Part shown: positions 56,351-64,000 of the stretch, piece by piece
Layout: each line of letters opens with the position of its first letter
Numbering within the stretch: the first letter of the stretch is position 1
NCBI RefSeq assembly: GCF_021726515.1
Contig: NZ_JAKKCJ010000008.1
Span: 1 to 64,000 of the forward strand
DNA: 64,000 nucleotides
Direction: 5' to 3'
DNA from: Vibrio sp. CK2-1
GTDB taxonomy: Bacteria > Pseudomonadota > Gammaproteobacteria > Enterobacterales > Vibrionaceae
Notes under the pieces: generated by a model
What the model was told of the DNA's origin: nothing
Databases searched by the model: none
What the model saw: only the letters and a program-made list of their open reading frames with translations
Position numbers and translations under genes: made by a program

Positions 56351-57856
56351 CTACTTCTTACGGCCACGCTTAATCAAACTCACCATACGCTTACGCTTCT
56401 GCTCTTCAGAATAGCCCGCTTTTTTGGTTGGCGCTTGATTCTCAAATGGGTTCTCACTATTTTGGAATTGAATACGAATTGGTGTACCCATGATTTCCAA
56501 AGAACGACGGAAGTAATTCATCAAATAGCGCTTGTAAGAATCCGGTAGATCTTTTACTTGGTTACCATGCACCACCACGATTGGCGGGTTGTAACCACCG
56601 GCGTGGGCATATTTCATCTTCACACGGCGACCACGAATAAGCGGCGGCTGGTGATCATCTTGCGCCATCTTCATGATGCGAGTTAGCACAGAAGTACCAA
56701 CACGTGTCGTAGCAGATTTATACGCTTCTTGTACTGATTCGAACAAATGTCCAACGCCCGTACCATGTAATGCCGAGATAAAGTGAATACGAGCAAAATC
56801 AACGAAACCTAAACGACGGTCTAGCTCTTTCTTCACGCGCTCTTTGACATCTGTATCAAGACCATCCCACTTATTCACCGCAATCACCAGTGAACGACCC
56901 GCATTGAGCGCAAAGCCTAATAAGCTAAGATCTTGATCGGAAATGTTCTCACGAGCATCAATGATCACTAATACCACGTTGGCATCTTCAATCGCTTTTA
57001 AGGTTTTAATGACCGAGAACTTTTCAACCGCTTCATTAATACGCTTACGACGACGAACACCGGCAGTATCAATCAACACATATTCACGCTCATCACGCTT
57101 CATCGGGATATAGATAGAGTCACGAGTGGTTCCTGGCATATCGTAAACTACGACACGCTCTTCACCCAGAATACGGTTAGTCAGGGTTGATTTACCTACG
57201 TTTGGTCGACCAATGATAGCAAGTTTAATCGGCTGATCTTGTAGACGTTTGAACTCAGCTTCCGCTTGCTCTTCCGTGTATTCAAGCTGCTCTTCTTCCA
57301 CATCTACATCGCCAGTAAGATCTTCAATCCCACCATTGAGTAGTGCTTGCTCTGCTGCAAGTTCATCTGAAAATGGTTTTAATGCTTTATCAATTAGGCT
57401 CATAACACCACGGCCATGCGCTGCTGCGATTTGATAAATCTTATCCATGCCTAGTTGCCAGAATTCAGCACTTGCCGCGTCAGCATCAATACCGTCAACT
57501 TTGTTAACCACTAGCATGCTTGGTTTTTCACGCATGCGTAGATGACGGGCGATCGCTTCATCGGCTACGGTTAGACCAGCACGGCCATCCACCATAAATA
57601 AAACGACATCTGCTTCTTCAATCGCCGCTAATGACTGTTCAGCCATTTTGGTTTCTACGCCATCTTCGGTGCCATCAATACCGCCAGTATCGATCACGAT
57701 GAACTCATGCTCACCCGATTTAGCTTGACCATATTTACGATCGCGAGTTAAGCCTGGAAAGTCAGCCACCAGCGCGTCACGTGTACGTGTAAGACGATTA
57801 AATAACGTGGATTTACCAACGTTTGGACGCCCAACTAGAGCCACTACAGGAATCAT
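56351..57856 (-). CDS. der: Ribosome-assembly GTPase Der (EngA)
   Basis: The 501-aa GTPase has two tandem G domains, each with GRPNVGKST (starting near residues 8 and 213), and a C-terminal KH-like domain ending in a basic tail. It acts in 50S subunit maturation. I chose the ATG at 57856 ([14 protein letters not shown]) with AGAGGT upstream; the frame to 57883 lacks a ribosome site. The N-to-C order is complete. Confidence 0.96.
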   Translation of the reverse strand: MIPVVALVGRPNVGKSTLFNRLTRTRDALVADFPGLTRDRKYGQAKSGEHEFIVIDTGGIDGTEDGVETKMAEQSLAAIEEADVVLFMVDGRAGLTVADEAIARHLRMREKPSMLVVNKVDGIDADAASAEFWQLGMDKIYQIAAAHGRGVMSLIDKALKPFSDELAAEQALLNGGIEDLTGDVDVEEEQLEYTEEQAEAEFKRLQDQPIKLAIIGRPNVGKSTLTNRILGEERVVVYDMPGTTRDSIYIPMKRDEREYVLIDTAGVRRRKRINEAVEKFSVIKTLKAIEDANVVLVIIDARENISDQDLSLLGFALNAGRSLVIAVNKWDGLDTDVKERVKKELDRRLGFVDFARIHFISALHGTGVGHLFESVQEAYKSATTRVGTSVLTRIMKMAQDDHQPPLIRGRRVKMKYAHAGGYNPPIVVVHGNQVKDLPDSYKRYLMNYFRRSLEIMGTPIRIQFQNSENPFENQAPTKKAGYSEEQKRKRMVSLIKRGRKK

Positions 57857-57980
57857 ATTTACCTCTACAATCTTTAAAATCACATCAGTAGTTATAGGTA
57901 ATGATCATCAACATGATGGTTACCTATAACTACTTAATCTATTCACATTCTTAGCTAACCACTTAAATAGCATAGCTAAG

Positions 57981-58020
57981 AATAACAACGGCTCCTATAA
58001 TCCGAGTTGGATAGGAGCCG
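57981..58020 (-). terminator. Hairpin between bamB and der
   Basis: The perfect 10-bp stem CGGCTCCTAT / ATAGGAGCCG has a 12-base loop. On the minus strand it is followed by TTGTTATT, a weak U-tract. It may partly end the pilF-to-bamB transcript before der. Confidence 0.6.
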
Positions 58021-58057
58021 ATTACTCATACTGATAAAATCAGGGGCGCAGATTATA

Positions 58058-59224
58058 TCACGATCCTTCAGGGATCTGCATTTTCTTTATACCGCCATCA
58101 CGATCAATGATGATAAAGCCATCATCGGTTTCAATTGGCGCGGTCGCGATACCTTCATCATCAATTAACTGTTGAGCGACAAACTTGCCAGAGGTTCTAT
58201 CTAGCCAATGTAGGTAACCTTCGCCATCTGCCACCACGAGGTAATCACCAATCATCACAGGTGCTGTTAACTGACGATACTCTAGAGATTCATTACTCCA
58301 AATCTCAGTACCACTACGGATATCTACTGCCGAAATATGATCTTTATCAGTCACCACAAAAATACGGCTGCCGTCGGTTGCAAGGTCGGTTGCAGAAGAA
58401 TAAGTACGCTTCCACATTGGTGCACCTGAACGTAAATCAATCGCGACCAACTGGCCATTAACCCCAACCGCGTATAGGTTAGCGCCAATAATTAACGGAC
58501 TAGCATCAACATCGACGAGACGATCAATTTCTGTTGAGCCTTTTGGCGTACCAATCGGTTGTTGCCACAATAACTGACCACGTTGAATCAATGCTGCAGC
58601 AAGACGGCCATTTGCCATCCCCCAAAACACACCACCAGAAATAGAAACCGGAGAGCTATCACCACGTAAGGTTAAGTTAGGCACTTCATTACTGATATCC
58701 CAAACTTGCTCACCAGAGTCTTGTTTTAAAGCAATCAGAGAGCCTTTACTGGTATGCAACATCACTAGGCTTTCATCAGCTAGTGGCTTTGCTAAGATCT
58801 CACCATCGACTTTCTGCTGCCAAACAATAGAACCATCTTCTACCGACAGAGCAAATGCTTCGCCATTTTCAGTACCGATATACAACTTGTCATAAGAGGC
58901 GGTTAAGCCTCCGGATAAACGAGCTGGACCGTCTTCAGATAAATCTTGTTCCCAGAGCGTATTTCCAGTTTCAGGATCCAATGCTTTAACTTCACCATCT
59001 CGGCTTGCAACAAACACTTTGTCGTAAGCATACACTGGAGAAAGTTTTGAAAAATAATGTCCAACCCCATCACCGATAGAAGCACTCCACTCTGTTGTCG
59101 GAGTAAATTGGCTATTTACGACTGGTAGCGGAGCCATCACAATTGTATCTTCTTCGCTAGAACAGCCGAGTAGACCAAGTGTAATAGCTGAAATCGCTAA
59201 GCTACGGTTGAACATTTTTTTCAT
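58058..59224 (-). CDS. bamB: Outer-membrane assembly lipoprotein BamB
   Basis: The 388-aa BAM complex lipoprotein has a signal with lipobox LGLLGC and an eight-bladed PQQ-type beta-propeller, with repeats such as VKALDPETGNTLWEQDL, LIALKQDSGEQVWDI and LVAIDLRSGAPMWKR. I chose the ATG at 59224, with AAGGGA 9 nt upstream. It is 12 bp after yfgM. Confidence 0.96.
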   Translation of the reverse strand: MKKMFNRSLAISAITLGLLGCSSEEDTIVMAPLPVVNSQFTPTTEWSASIGDGVGHYFSKLSPVYAYDKVFVASRDGEVKALDPETGNTLWEQDLSEDGPARLSGGLTASYDKLYIGTENGEAFALSVEDGSIVWQQKVDGEILAKPLADESLVMLHTSKGSLIALKQDSGEQVWDISNEVPNLTLRGDSSPVSISGGVFWGMANGRLAAALIQRGQLLWQQPIGTPKGSTEIDRLVDVDASPLIIGANLYAVGVNGQLVAIDLRSGAPMWKRTYSSATDLATDGSRIFVVTDKDHISAVDIRSGTEIWSNESLEYRQLTAPVMIGDYLVVADGEGYLHWLDRTSGKFVAQQLIDDEGIATAPIETDDGFIIIDRDGGIKKMQIPEGS

Positions 59225-59236
59225 GCAAGACATCCC

Positions 59237-59854
59237 TTACTTTGCAAGATCATCAAGTTTAATTTGCAGCGCTTGATTGGTTGAACCATCTTGTTGAGCT
59301 TGAGTATAGGCTTTCACTGCGGCGTCTTTATCACCTTTCAGTAGGTAAATATCACCCATAAGCTCTTGGTTTCTCGCCTTCCAAGCTTCTGATTTTACAT
59401 CTGAAACTGTTTTAATCGCATTATCATACTCACCTTGTGCTGCAAGTACGCGTGCAGTGCGGTAAGCGATAATTGGCGTTAAGGTTTCATCTTTAGTATT
59501 AGCTTGAGCCCATTTCAACTGAGTAAGTGCATCATCAAGCTTATCCGCATCGATTTGTACTTTTGCTAGTTGTAATGCTGTTAAAACCGCATAAGCCGTT
59601 TTATCGTTATTATCAATGAACTCTTGCGCTGATGCAGCAGCATCAATGCCTTTCGCTTCAATATTCGAAACGATAGCCGTATAGCCATGTGATGCAGTTT
59701 CTTGTACCGTTGTTTGGGTGTCTTGATAATAACGCCATCCCAAAATGCCGCCGATACCAACAACAACACCGATAATCACGGCTTTACCGTTCGCATGCCA
59801 CCAATCTTTAATTGCTTCTACTTGTTGTTCTTCATCAGCGTCGTAGATACTCAC
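59237..59854 (-). CDS. yfgM: YfgM family membrane-anchored TPR protein
   Basis: The 205-aa protein has a short cytoplasmic N-terminus, one transmembrane helix (about 24-43: KAVIIGVVVGIGGILGWRYY) and a periplasmic TPR-like domain. E. coli YfgM works with PpiD at the SecYEG translocon. It starts at GTG with GAGGACAGGAC upstream, between hisS and bamB as in E. coli. Confidence 0.94.
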   Translation of the reverse strand: MSIYDADEEQQVEAIKDWWHANGKAVIIGVVVGIGGILGWRYYQDTQTTVQETASHGYTAIVSNIEAKGIDAAASAQEFIDNNDKTAYAVLTALQLAKVQIDADKLDDALTQLKWAQANTKDETLTPIIAYRTARVLAAQGEYDNAIKTVSDVKSEAWKARNQELMGDIYLLKGDKDAAVKAYTQAQQDGSTNQALQIKLDDLAK

Positions 59855-59889
59855 GTCCTGTCCTCTTAAATAAATCGACTCAATATAAA

Positions 59890-61158
59890 TTAAATAATGT
59901 TAGCTAAATGAGCAGCAACATCGGCTTGCGACATGGTTTGTTGTTCACCACCAGCAAGGTCTTTAACCACAACCGTTTGCTCGGCCACTTCATTTTCACC
60001 CAATACCAGTGCAAGGGTTGCGCCTACTTTATCCGCACGTTTGAATTGCTTCTTAAAGTTACCGCCACCAAAGTGAGTCATAAGACGAAGTCCCGGTACT
60101 GATTCACGTAATTGTTCAGCAAGCTTCATACCATTAACTAAAGTACCTTCGCCTGCTGTCACTAAGTAAACGTCAACCGATTTACGAGTGTCATTAAGTT
60201 CTAAGGTTTCTAGCATTAATACTAAGCGCTCAAGCCCCATCGCAAAGCCTACTGCTGGAGCAGGTTTACCACCAAGCTGTTCAACTAGACCATCATAACG
60301 ACCACCACCACAAACGGTACCTTGTGAGCCTAGGCTTTCGGTGATCCACTCAAAAACGGTCTTATTGTAGTAATCTAAACCACGAACTAAACGTTGATTG
60401 ACTTGATATTCAATGCCCGCAGCATCGAGTAATTCACATAGGCCAGCAAAGTGGGCTTTTGAATCATCATCAAGGTAATCTGCTAGTTGAGGTGCATCGA
60501 CTAAAATCGCTTGGATCTCAGGATTTTTAGTATCCAATACACGTAGAGGATTGGTATACATGCGACGTTTGCAGTCTTCGTCCAGTACATCAATATGCTG
60601 CTCTAAAAATTCAATCAAGACACTACGGTAGTGTTGACGCGCTTCTAAAGAACCAATCGAGTTCAATTCAAGGCGAACGTGCTTATCGATCCCCAACTCA
60701 CGCCATAGACGTGCCGTCATCATGATCAATTCCGCATCAACATCCGGTCCTTGCAAACCAAACACTTCAACACCGACTTGGTGGAATTGGCGATAACGAC
60801 CTTTTTGTGGACGTTCATGGCGGAACATTGGTCCCATGTACCACAGACGTTGCTCTTGGTTATAAATCAAACCATTTTCAATTCCAGCACGCACACAACC
60901 CGCAGTCCCTTCAGGGCGCAGAGTTAAGCTATCGCCATTACGGTCTTCAAAGGTGTACATTTCCTTTTCAACCACGTCGGTAACTTCACCAATCGCACGC
61001 TTGAATAGGTTCGTCATCTCAACGATTGGCATACGGATCTCATTGTATCCATAAGAGCTAACGACACGCTTCACGGCGTCTTCAACTTTATGCCAAAGTG
61101 GAGATTGTGTCGGAAGGCAATCGTTCATGCCTCGAATTGCTTGAATTGTTTTACTCAC
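59890..61158 (-). CDS. hisS: Histidine-tRNA ligase
   Basis: The 422-aa class II synthetase has motif 1 near the N-terminus, motif 2 ([21 protein letters not shown]), the histidine-specific [15 protein letters not shown], and motif 3 (GFAMGLERL). The anticodon-binding domain is C-terminal. GTG start. 30 bp after ispG. Confidence 0.97.
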   Translation of the reverse strand: MSKTIQAIRGMNDCLPTQSPLWHKVEDAVKRVVSSYGYNEIRMPIVEMTNLFKRAIGEVTDVVEKEMYTFEDRNGDSLTLRPEGTAGCVRAGIENGLIYNQEQRLWYMGPMFRHERPQKGRYRQFHQVGVEVFGLQGPDVDAELIMMTARLWRELGIDKHVRLELNSIGSLEARQHYRSVLIEFLEQHIDVLDEDCKRRMYTNPLRVLDTKNPEIQAILVDAPQLADYLDDDSKAHFAGLCELLDAAGIEYQVNQRLVRGLDYYNKTVFEWITESLGSQGTVCGGGRYDGLVEQLGGKPAPAVGFAMGLERLVLMLETLELNDTRKSVDVYLVTAGEGTLVNGMKLAEQLRESVPGLRLMTHFGGGNFKKQFKRADKVGATLALVLGENEVAEQTVVVKDLAGGEQQTMSQADVAAHLANII

Positions 61159-61188
61159 AGTCTTTACCGTTTATATTCGTATAGGTGA

Positions 61189-62310
61189 TTATTTATCGAT
61201 GTGGCTGATATCAATACGGTTATTGCTATCTAACATGGATGCTTTGGCGCGAATTTTCGCTTCTAGTTGATCGATAACATTATCATTATCAAAGCGCTCT
61301 TTCTGACGTTTACCATCTTCATAAAACGCACTTTTCTTATTACCGCCAGCGATGCCCATGTGCGAAACTTCAGCTTCACCTGGGCCATTAACCACACAAC
61401 CGATAATAGAGACATCCATTGGAGTGATGATGTCTTCTAAACGTTCTTCTAGCGCATTCACCGTACCAATGACGTCAAATTCTTGACGAGAACAGGTTGG
61501 ACATGCAATGAAGTTGATGCCGCGAGAACGAATACGCAGTGACTTCAATATATCGAAGCCAACTTTAATTTCTTCAACAGGATTAGCGGCTAGAGAAATA
61601 CGTAATGTATCGCCGATACCTTCCGCTAGCAGCATACCTAGGCCAACCGCTGATTTAACAGAGCCTGCACGAGCGCCACCCGCTTCGGTGATCCCTAGGT
61701 GCAATGGTTGATCAATTTGTTTCGCCAGTAAGCGATAAGAATCAACGGCTAGAAATACATCAGAAGCTTTCACACTGACTTTAAACTGATCAAAGTTAAG
61801 GCGGTCAAGAATATCTACATGGCGCATTGCAGACTCTACTAATGCTTCCGCAGTCGGTTCACCATATTTTTGTTGGATTTCTTTTTCTAAAGAGCCGCCA
61901 TTAACACCAATTCGAATTGGAATGTTTTTATCACGAGCACAGTCAACAACCGCACGAATACGTTCTTCGTTGCCAATATTACCTGGGTTGATTCGTAAAC
62001 AATCCACGCCATATTCCGCTACTTTTAACGCGATGCGATAATCAAAGTGGATGTCCGCTACAAGAGGAACATTCACTTGTTGTTTAATCAGCTTAAAGGC
62101 TTCGGCTGCATCCATGGTTGGTACCGATACGCGAACAATATCGGCGCCCACTTTTTCAAGTGCTTTAATTTGCGCGACGGTTGCTTCCACATCAGTAGTA
62201 CGAGTGTTCGTCATTGACTGAACAGCTATCGGTGCACCGTCGCCAACTGGCACGTTACCAACATAAATACGGGTCGACTTGCGTCGTTTAATAGGAGATT
62301 CGTGTTGCAT
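61189..62310 (-). CDS. ispG: 4-hydroxy-3-methylbut-2-enyl diphosphate synthase
   Basis: The 373-aa [4Fe-4S] enzyme catalyses the penultimate step of the MEP isoprenoid pathway. The N-terminal TIM barrel ([19 protein letters not shown]) is followed by the cluster domain with cysteines in [11 protein letters not shown] and [10 protein letters not shown]. It begins 7 bp after rodZ. Confidence 0.97.
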   Translation of the reverse strand: MQHESPIKRRKSTRIYVGNVPVGDGAPIAVQSMTNTRTTDVEATVAQIKALEKVGADIVRVSVPTMDAAEAFKLIKQQVNVPLVADIHFDYRIALKVAEYGVDCLRINPGNIGNEERIRAVVDCARDKNIPIRIGVNGGSLEKEIQQKYGEPTAEALVESAMRHVDILDRLNFDQFKVSVKASDVFLAVDSYRLLAKQIDQPLHLGITEAGGARAGSVKSAVGLGMLLAEGIGDTLRISLAANPVEEIKVGFDILKSLRIRSRGINFIACPTCSRQEFDVIGTVNALEERLEDIITPMDVSIIGCVVNGPGEAEVSHMGIAGGNKKSAFYEDGKRQKERFDNDNVIDQLEAKIRAKASMLDSNNRIDISHIDK

Positions 62311-62317
62311 AATAATT

Positions 62318-63295
62318 CTACGGTAATGTCAATCGGGCCACTTTACCTGGAGTATACTTAGAAAGATCAACAGGTTCTTCGGCTAACGAAATAGACACCC
62401 CTTCAGGAGCGCCTAAAATAATAGAGTAAGGTGCTTTACCCGTTAAGGTTAAAGATTCACCGGCTTTTTTCAGTCCAGTCGCAAGTACTGAGCCTGAGCT
62501 ATCTTTTACTTGTATCCAGCAATCATCTTTAAAGTGCATTGCTAGCGCATTATCCGTTTTTTGTTGCTCTGAATCTTGAGTGGCATCTTGGCTTTCAGCT
62601 TGGGCTGATTCCACTGTGTCTGAAGATTCAACTGCATTTTCGTCCGATGAAGCTTGTTCTGTTTCTAGCGCTTCTGATTGGGTAACGACTTCAGGCTGAT
62701 TATCGTCTGTCGCTGTAGAGTCTTGCTCTGATGGCGTTGAAAATTCAGCTATCGTCTCTTCTTCAGAAGTAGGTTCTTCTGAAACAAAAGTTTGTGGGGC
62801 GTCTTCTACCTGTTCAGATTCGATCACTGCGCTTTCTTGTTGAGAAGACAAAGACGACGGGGATAAGGTATCGAGTTGGTGATTCTGCCACCACCATACT
62901 GATGAGATCCCGATGATGATCACTAAGATCCCCCAAGTTAAACGCATGATACGGTTATCATGTTGTTGTTTCTTGGTTTTTTGAGAAAAGCTATGCATAG
63001 GCTGCTCTTTATGCTGCCCTCTTCCTGACTCTTCTAGAGCAGCAAGGATATCTTTCTCTTTAATGCCAACGGCCTTAGCGTAAGATCGAAAATAGCCACG
63101 AATAAATGTGGCTACATGATGGCTATCGAAATGATTACTTTCGATATTTTCAATCACAGATATTTTTAGGCGTAAACGTTCAGAAATGTCCTTCTGAGTT
63201 AATCCTAACTCTTCTCTTCTTTGGCGTAACATTTCACCAGGAAGGATTTTGTGATTGTCTGATTTTGTCTCTAACTCGTTATTTTCAGTACTCAT
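62318..63295 (-). CDS. rodZ: Cell-shape protein RodZ
   Basis: The 325-aa bitopic protein links MreB to the wall machinery. The N-terminal Cro/CI-type helix-turn-helix (about 18-85: [19 protein letters not shown]) is followed by one transmembrane helix ([18 protein letters not shown]), a long Ser/Glu/Gln-rich linker and a C-terminal DUF4115 beta domain. The start at 63295 overlaps the pilF stop by 11 bp. Confidence 0.94.
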   Translation of the reverse strand: MSTENNELETKSDNHKILPGEMLRQRREELGLTQKDISERLRLKISVIENIESNHFDSHHVATFIRGYFRSYAKAVGIKEKDILAALEESGRGQHKEQPMHSFSQKTKKQQHDNRIMRLTWGILVIIIGISSVWWWQNHQLDTLSPSSLSSQQESAVIESEQVEDAPQTFVSEEPTSEEETIAEFSTPSEQDSTATDDNQPEVVTQSEALETEQASSDENAVESSDTVESAQAESQDATQDSEQQKTDNALAMHFKDDCWIQVKDSSGSVLATGLKKAGESLTLTGKAPYSIILGAPEGVSISLAEEPVDLSKYTPGKVARLTLP

Positions 63296-64000
63296 TCTGC
63301 CTGTACTTCTGATATTGGACAGAGTCTGGGTATTTAGTCTTAAGTATGTTGCCATATTTAGACACTAGCTCAGGATTATTGGCTTTGTTTTCTAGTTCTA
63401 TTAACAAGCCTAAGCTAACTGGACGGTACCCATATCTCTTATTAAACTTTAATAGTCGAACCCTTGCATTGGAAAACTCGTCCTTTTCGATTTCCAACTC
63501 AGCCAATTGTAATAACGACTGAGACCTGCTGGGATCATGATCAAGAGCACGAGAAAAATAATTCCTTGCCTTCTCCTTATCACCACTTTTTAGGGCACAT
63601 AAACCAGCATTTTCATAACTGGCTGCGACTAAGTAATAATAAGGTTGCTCTATCGCGCGGTTAAAATATTCATCCGCTTTTTCATACTCGCCTTGTCGAC
63701 ATAAAAATGCACCGTAGTTATTTAAGACATCCCCATTTTTAGGAGAACTATCCAATGCATCTTCATAAGCCTCTTCAGCTAATTCGTATTCGCCAACTCG
63801 TTGATAATAATACGCTACCGAATTCAAAGCTCGATAATAAGATGGCGCATATTTGACTGCCATCTCAAGGTTTTCTCGAGCTTTCACCATATTGCCTTCT
63901 TCCAAGTATCCCAAACCTAATGAGATTCTCGCTTCCGACGCTTTTATATTATCAAATTTAGCAGTATTTGGCTTATCGGTCACTGTAACACAACCAACTA
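63285..64000 (-). CDS. pilF: Type IV pilus biogenesis lipoprotein PilF (5' end beyond the window)
   Basis: The TPR protein helps the PilQ secretin assemble in the outer membrane. Repeats such as ISLGLGYLEEGNMVKARENL and LNNYGAFLCRQGEYEKADEY are typical. The frame stays open through 64000, and the codons upstream of the GTG at 63983 read V-G-C-V-T, a lipobox. The true start therefore lies to the right of the window, and the visible GTG is internal. Confidence 0.92.
   Translation of the reverse strand, partial: VGCVTVTDKPNTAKFDNIKASEARISLGLGYLEEGNMVKARENLEMAVKYAPSYYRALNSVAYYYQRVGEYELAEEAYEDALDSSPKNGDVLNNYGAFLCRQGEYEKADEYFNRAIEQPYYYLVAASYENAGLCALKSGDKEKARNYFSRALDHDPSRSQSLLQLAELEIEKDEFSNARVRLLKFNKRYGYRPVSLGLLIELENKANNPELVSKYGNILKTKYPDSVQYQKYRQNEY

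Overview
The window looks like chromosome of a marine gammaproteobacterium of the family Vibrionaceae, most likely Vibrio. The basis is the housekeeping gene content and order: xseA / guaB-guaA, and pilF-rodZ-ispG-hisS-yfgM-bamB-der-yfgJ. A low-to-moderate GC content, a riboswitch-controlled thiamine salvage operon and a cyoABCDE operon fit as well. The species cannot be read from the sequence.

Bases 1 to about 22,300 are an accessory island. The left edge cuts through the end of an IS66-family insertion sequence. A type IC restriction-modification operon follows on the minus strand, in the order hsdR - hsdS - prrC-like - hsdM. The gene between hsdS and hsdM is an ABC-ATPase with the R-x3-E...H triad of the PrrC anticodon nuclease, so restriction appears to be paired with a tRNA-cutting suicide function. 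Divergent from it lies a two-gene unit: a two-helix membrane protein with a long coiled coil, then a Ymh/TIGR02391 protein with a HEPN-type RNxxxH motif. This pair is the best candidate here for an uncharacterised defence module. Next comes a block of poorly known cargo on the minus strand: an LPD25-like protein, a GYF_2 membrane protein, a secreted protein, a TTG-started lipoprotein, two winged-helix/WYL-like regulators and a DUF2787 protein. It is followed by a complete Kiwa system (kwaA-kwaB), decayed gene scraps including an HsdR C-terminus, a YaaW-like pair, and a mobile-element module (AlpA, RadC-like, a small hydrophobic protein, an inovirus Gp2/YagK-YfjJ protein, and an A/T-rich unknown). 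The right boundary is near 22.2-22.35 kb. No integrase is visible, so the other end must lie to the left of the window.

From about 22.4 kb on the genes are core-like: a RIO-type kinase, ahpC and ahpF with a hairpin between them, a SulP transporter, a 2OG-Fe(II) oxygenase, a hydantoin/Asp-Glu racemase divergent from an NCS1 permease, cyoABCDE (cytochrome bo3 oxidase), a BCCT carrier, formaldehyde detoxification (fghA and frmA/adhC with a divergent LysR regulator), and a bacterial voltage-gated channel. Between frmA and fghA lie a perfect 15-copy 7-bp tandem repeat and a 107-bp tandem duplication.

From 43.4 to 48.7 kb a TPP riboswitch precedes thiZ-thiX-thiY-tenA-thiM-thiE, that is pyrimidine-precursor uptake, TenA salvage, thiazole kinase and thiamine phosphate synthase in one transcription unit. 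The start of thiZ carries four in-frame degenerate 15-bp repeats. The rest holds guaB-guaA, xseA, a GAF/degenerate GGDEF/EAL phosphodiesterase, yfgJ, and the der-bamB-yfgM-hisS-ispG-rodZ-pilF cluster. pilF runs off the right edge.
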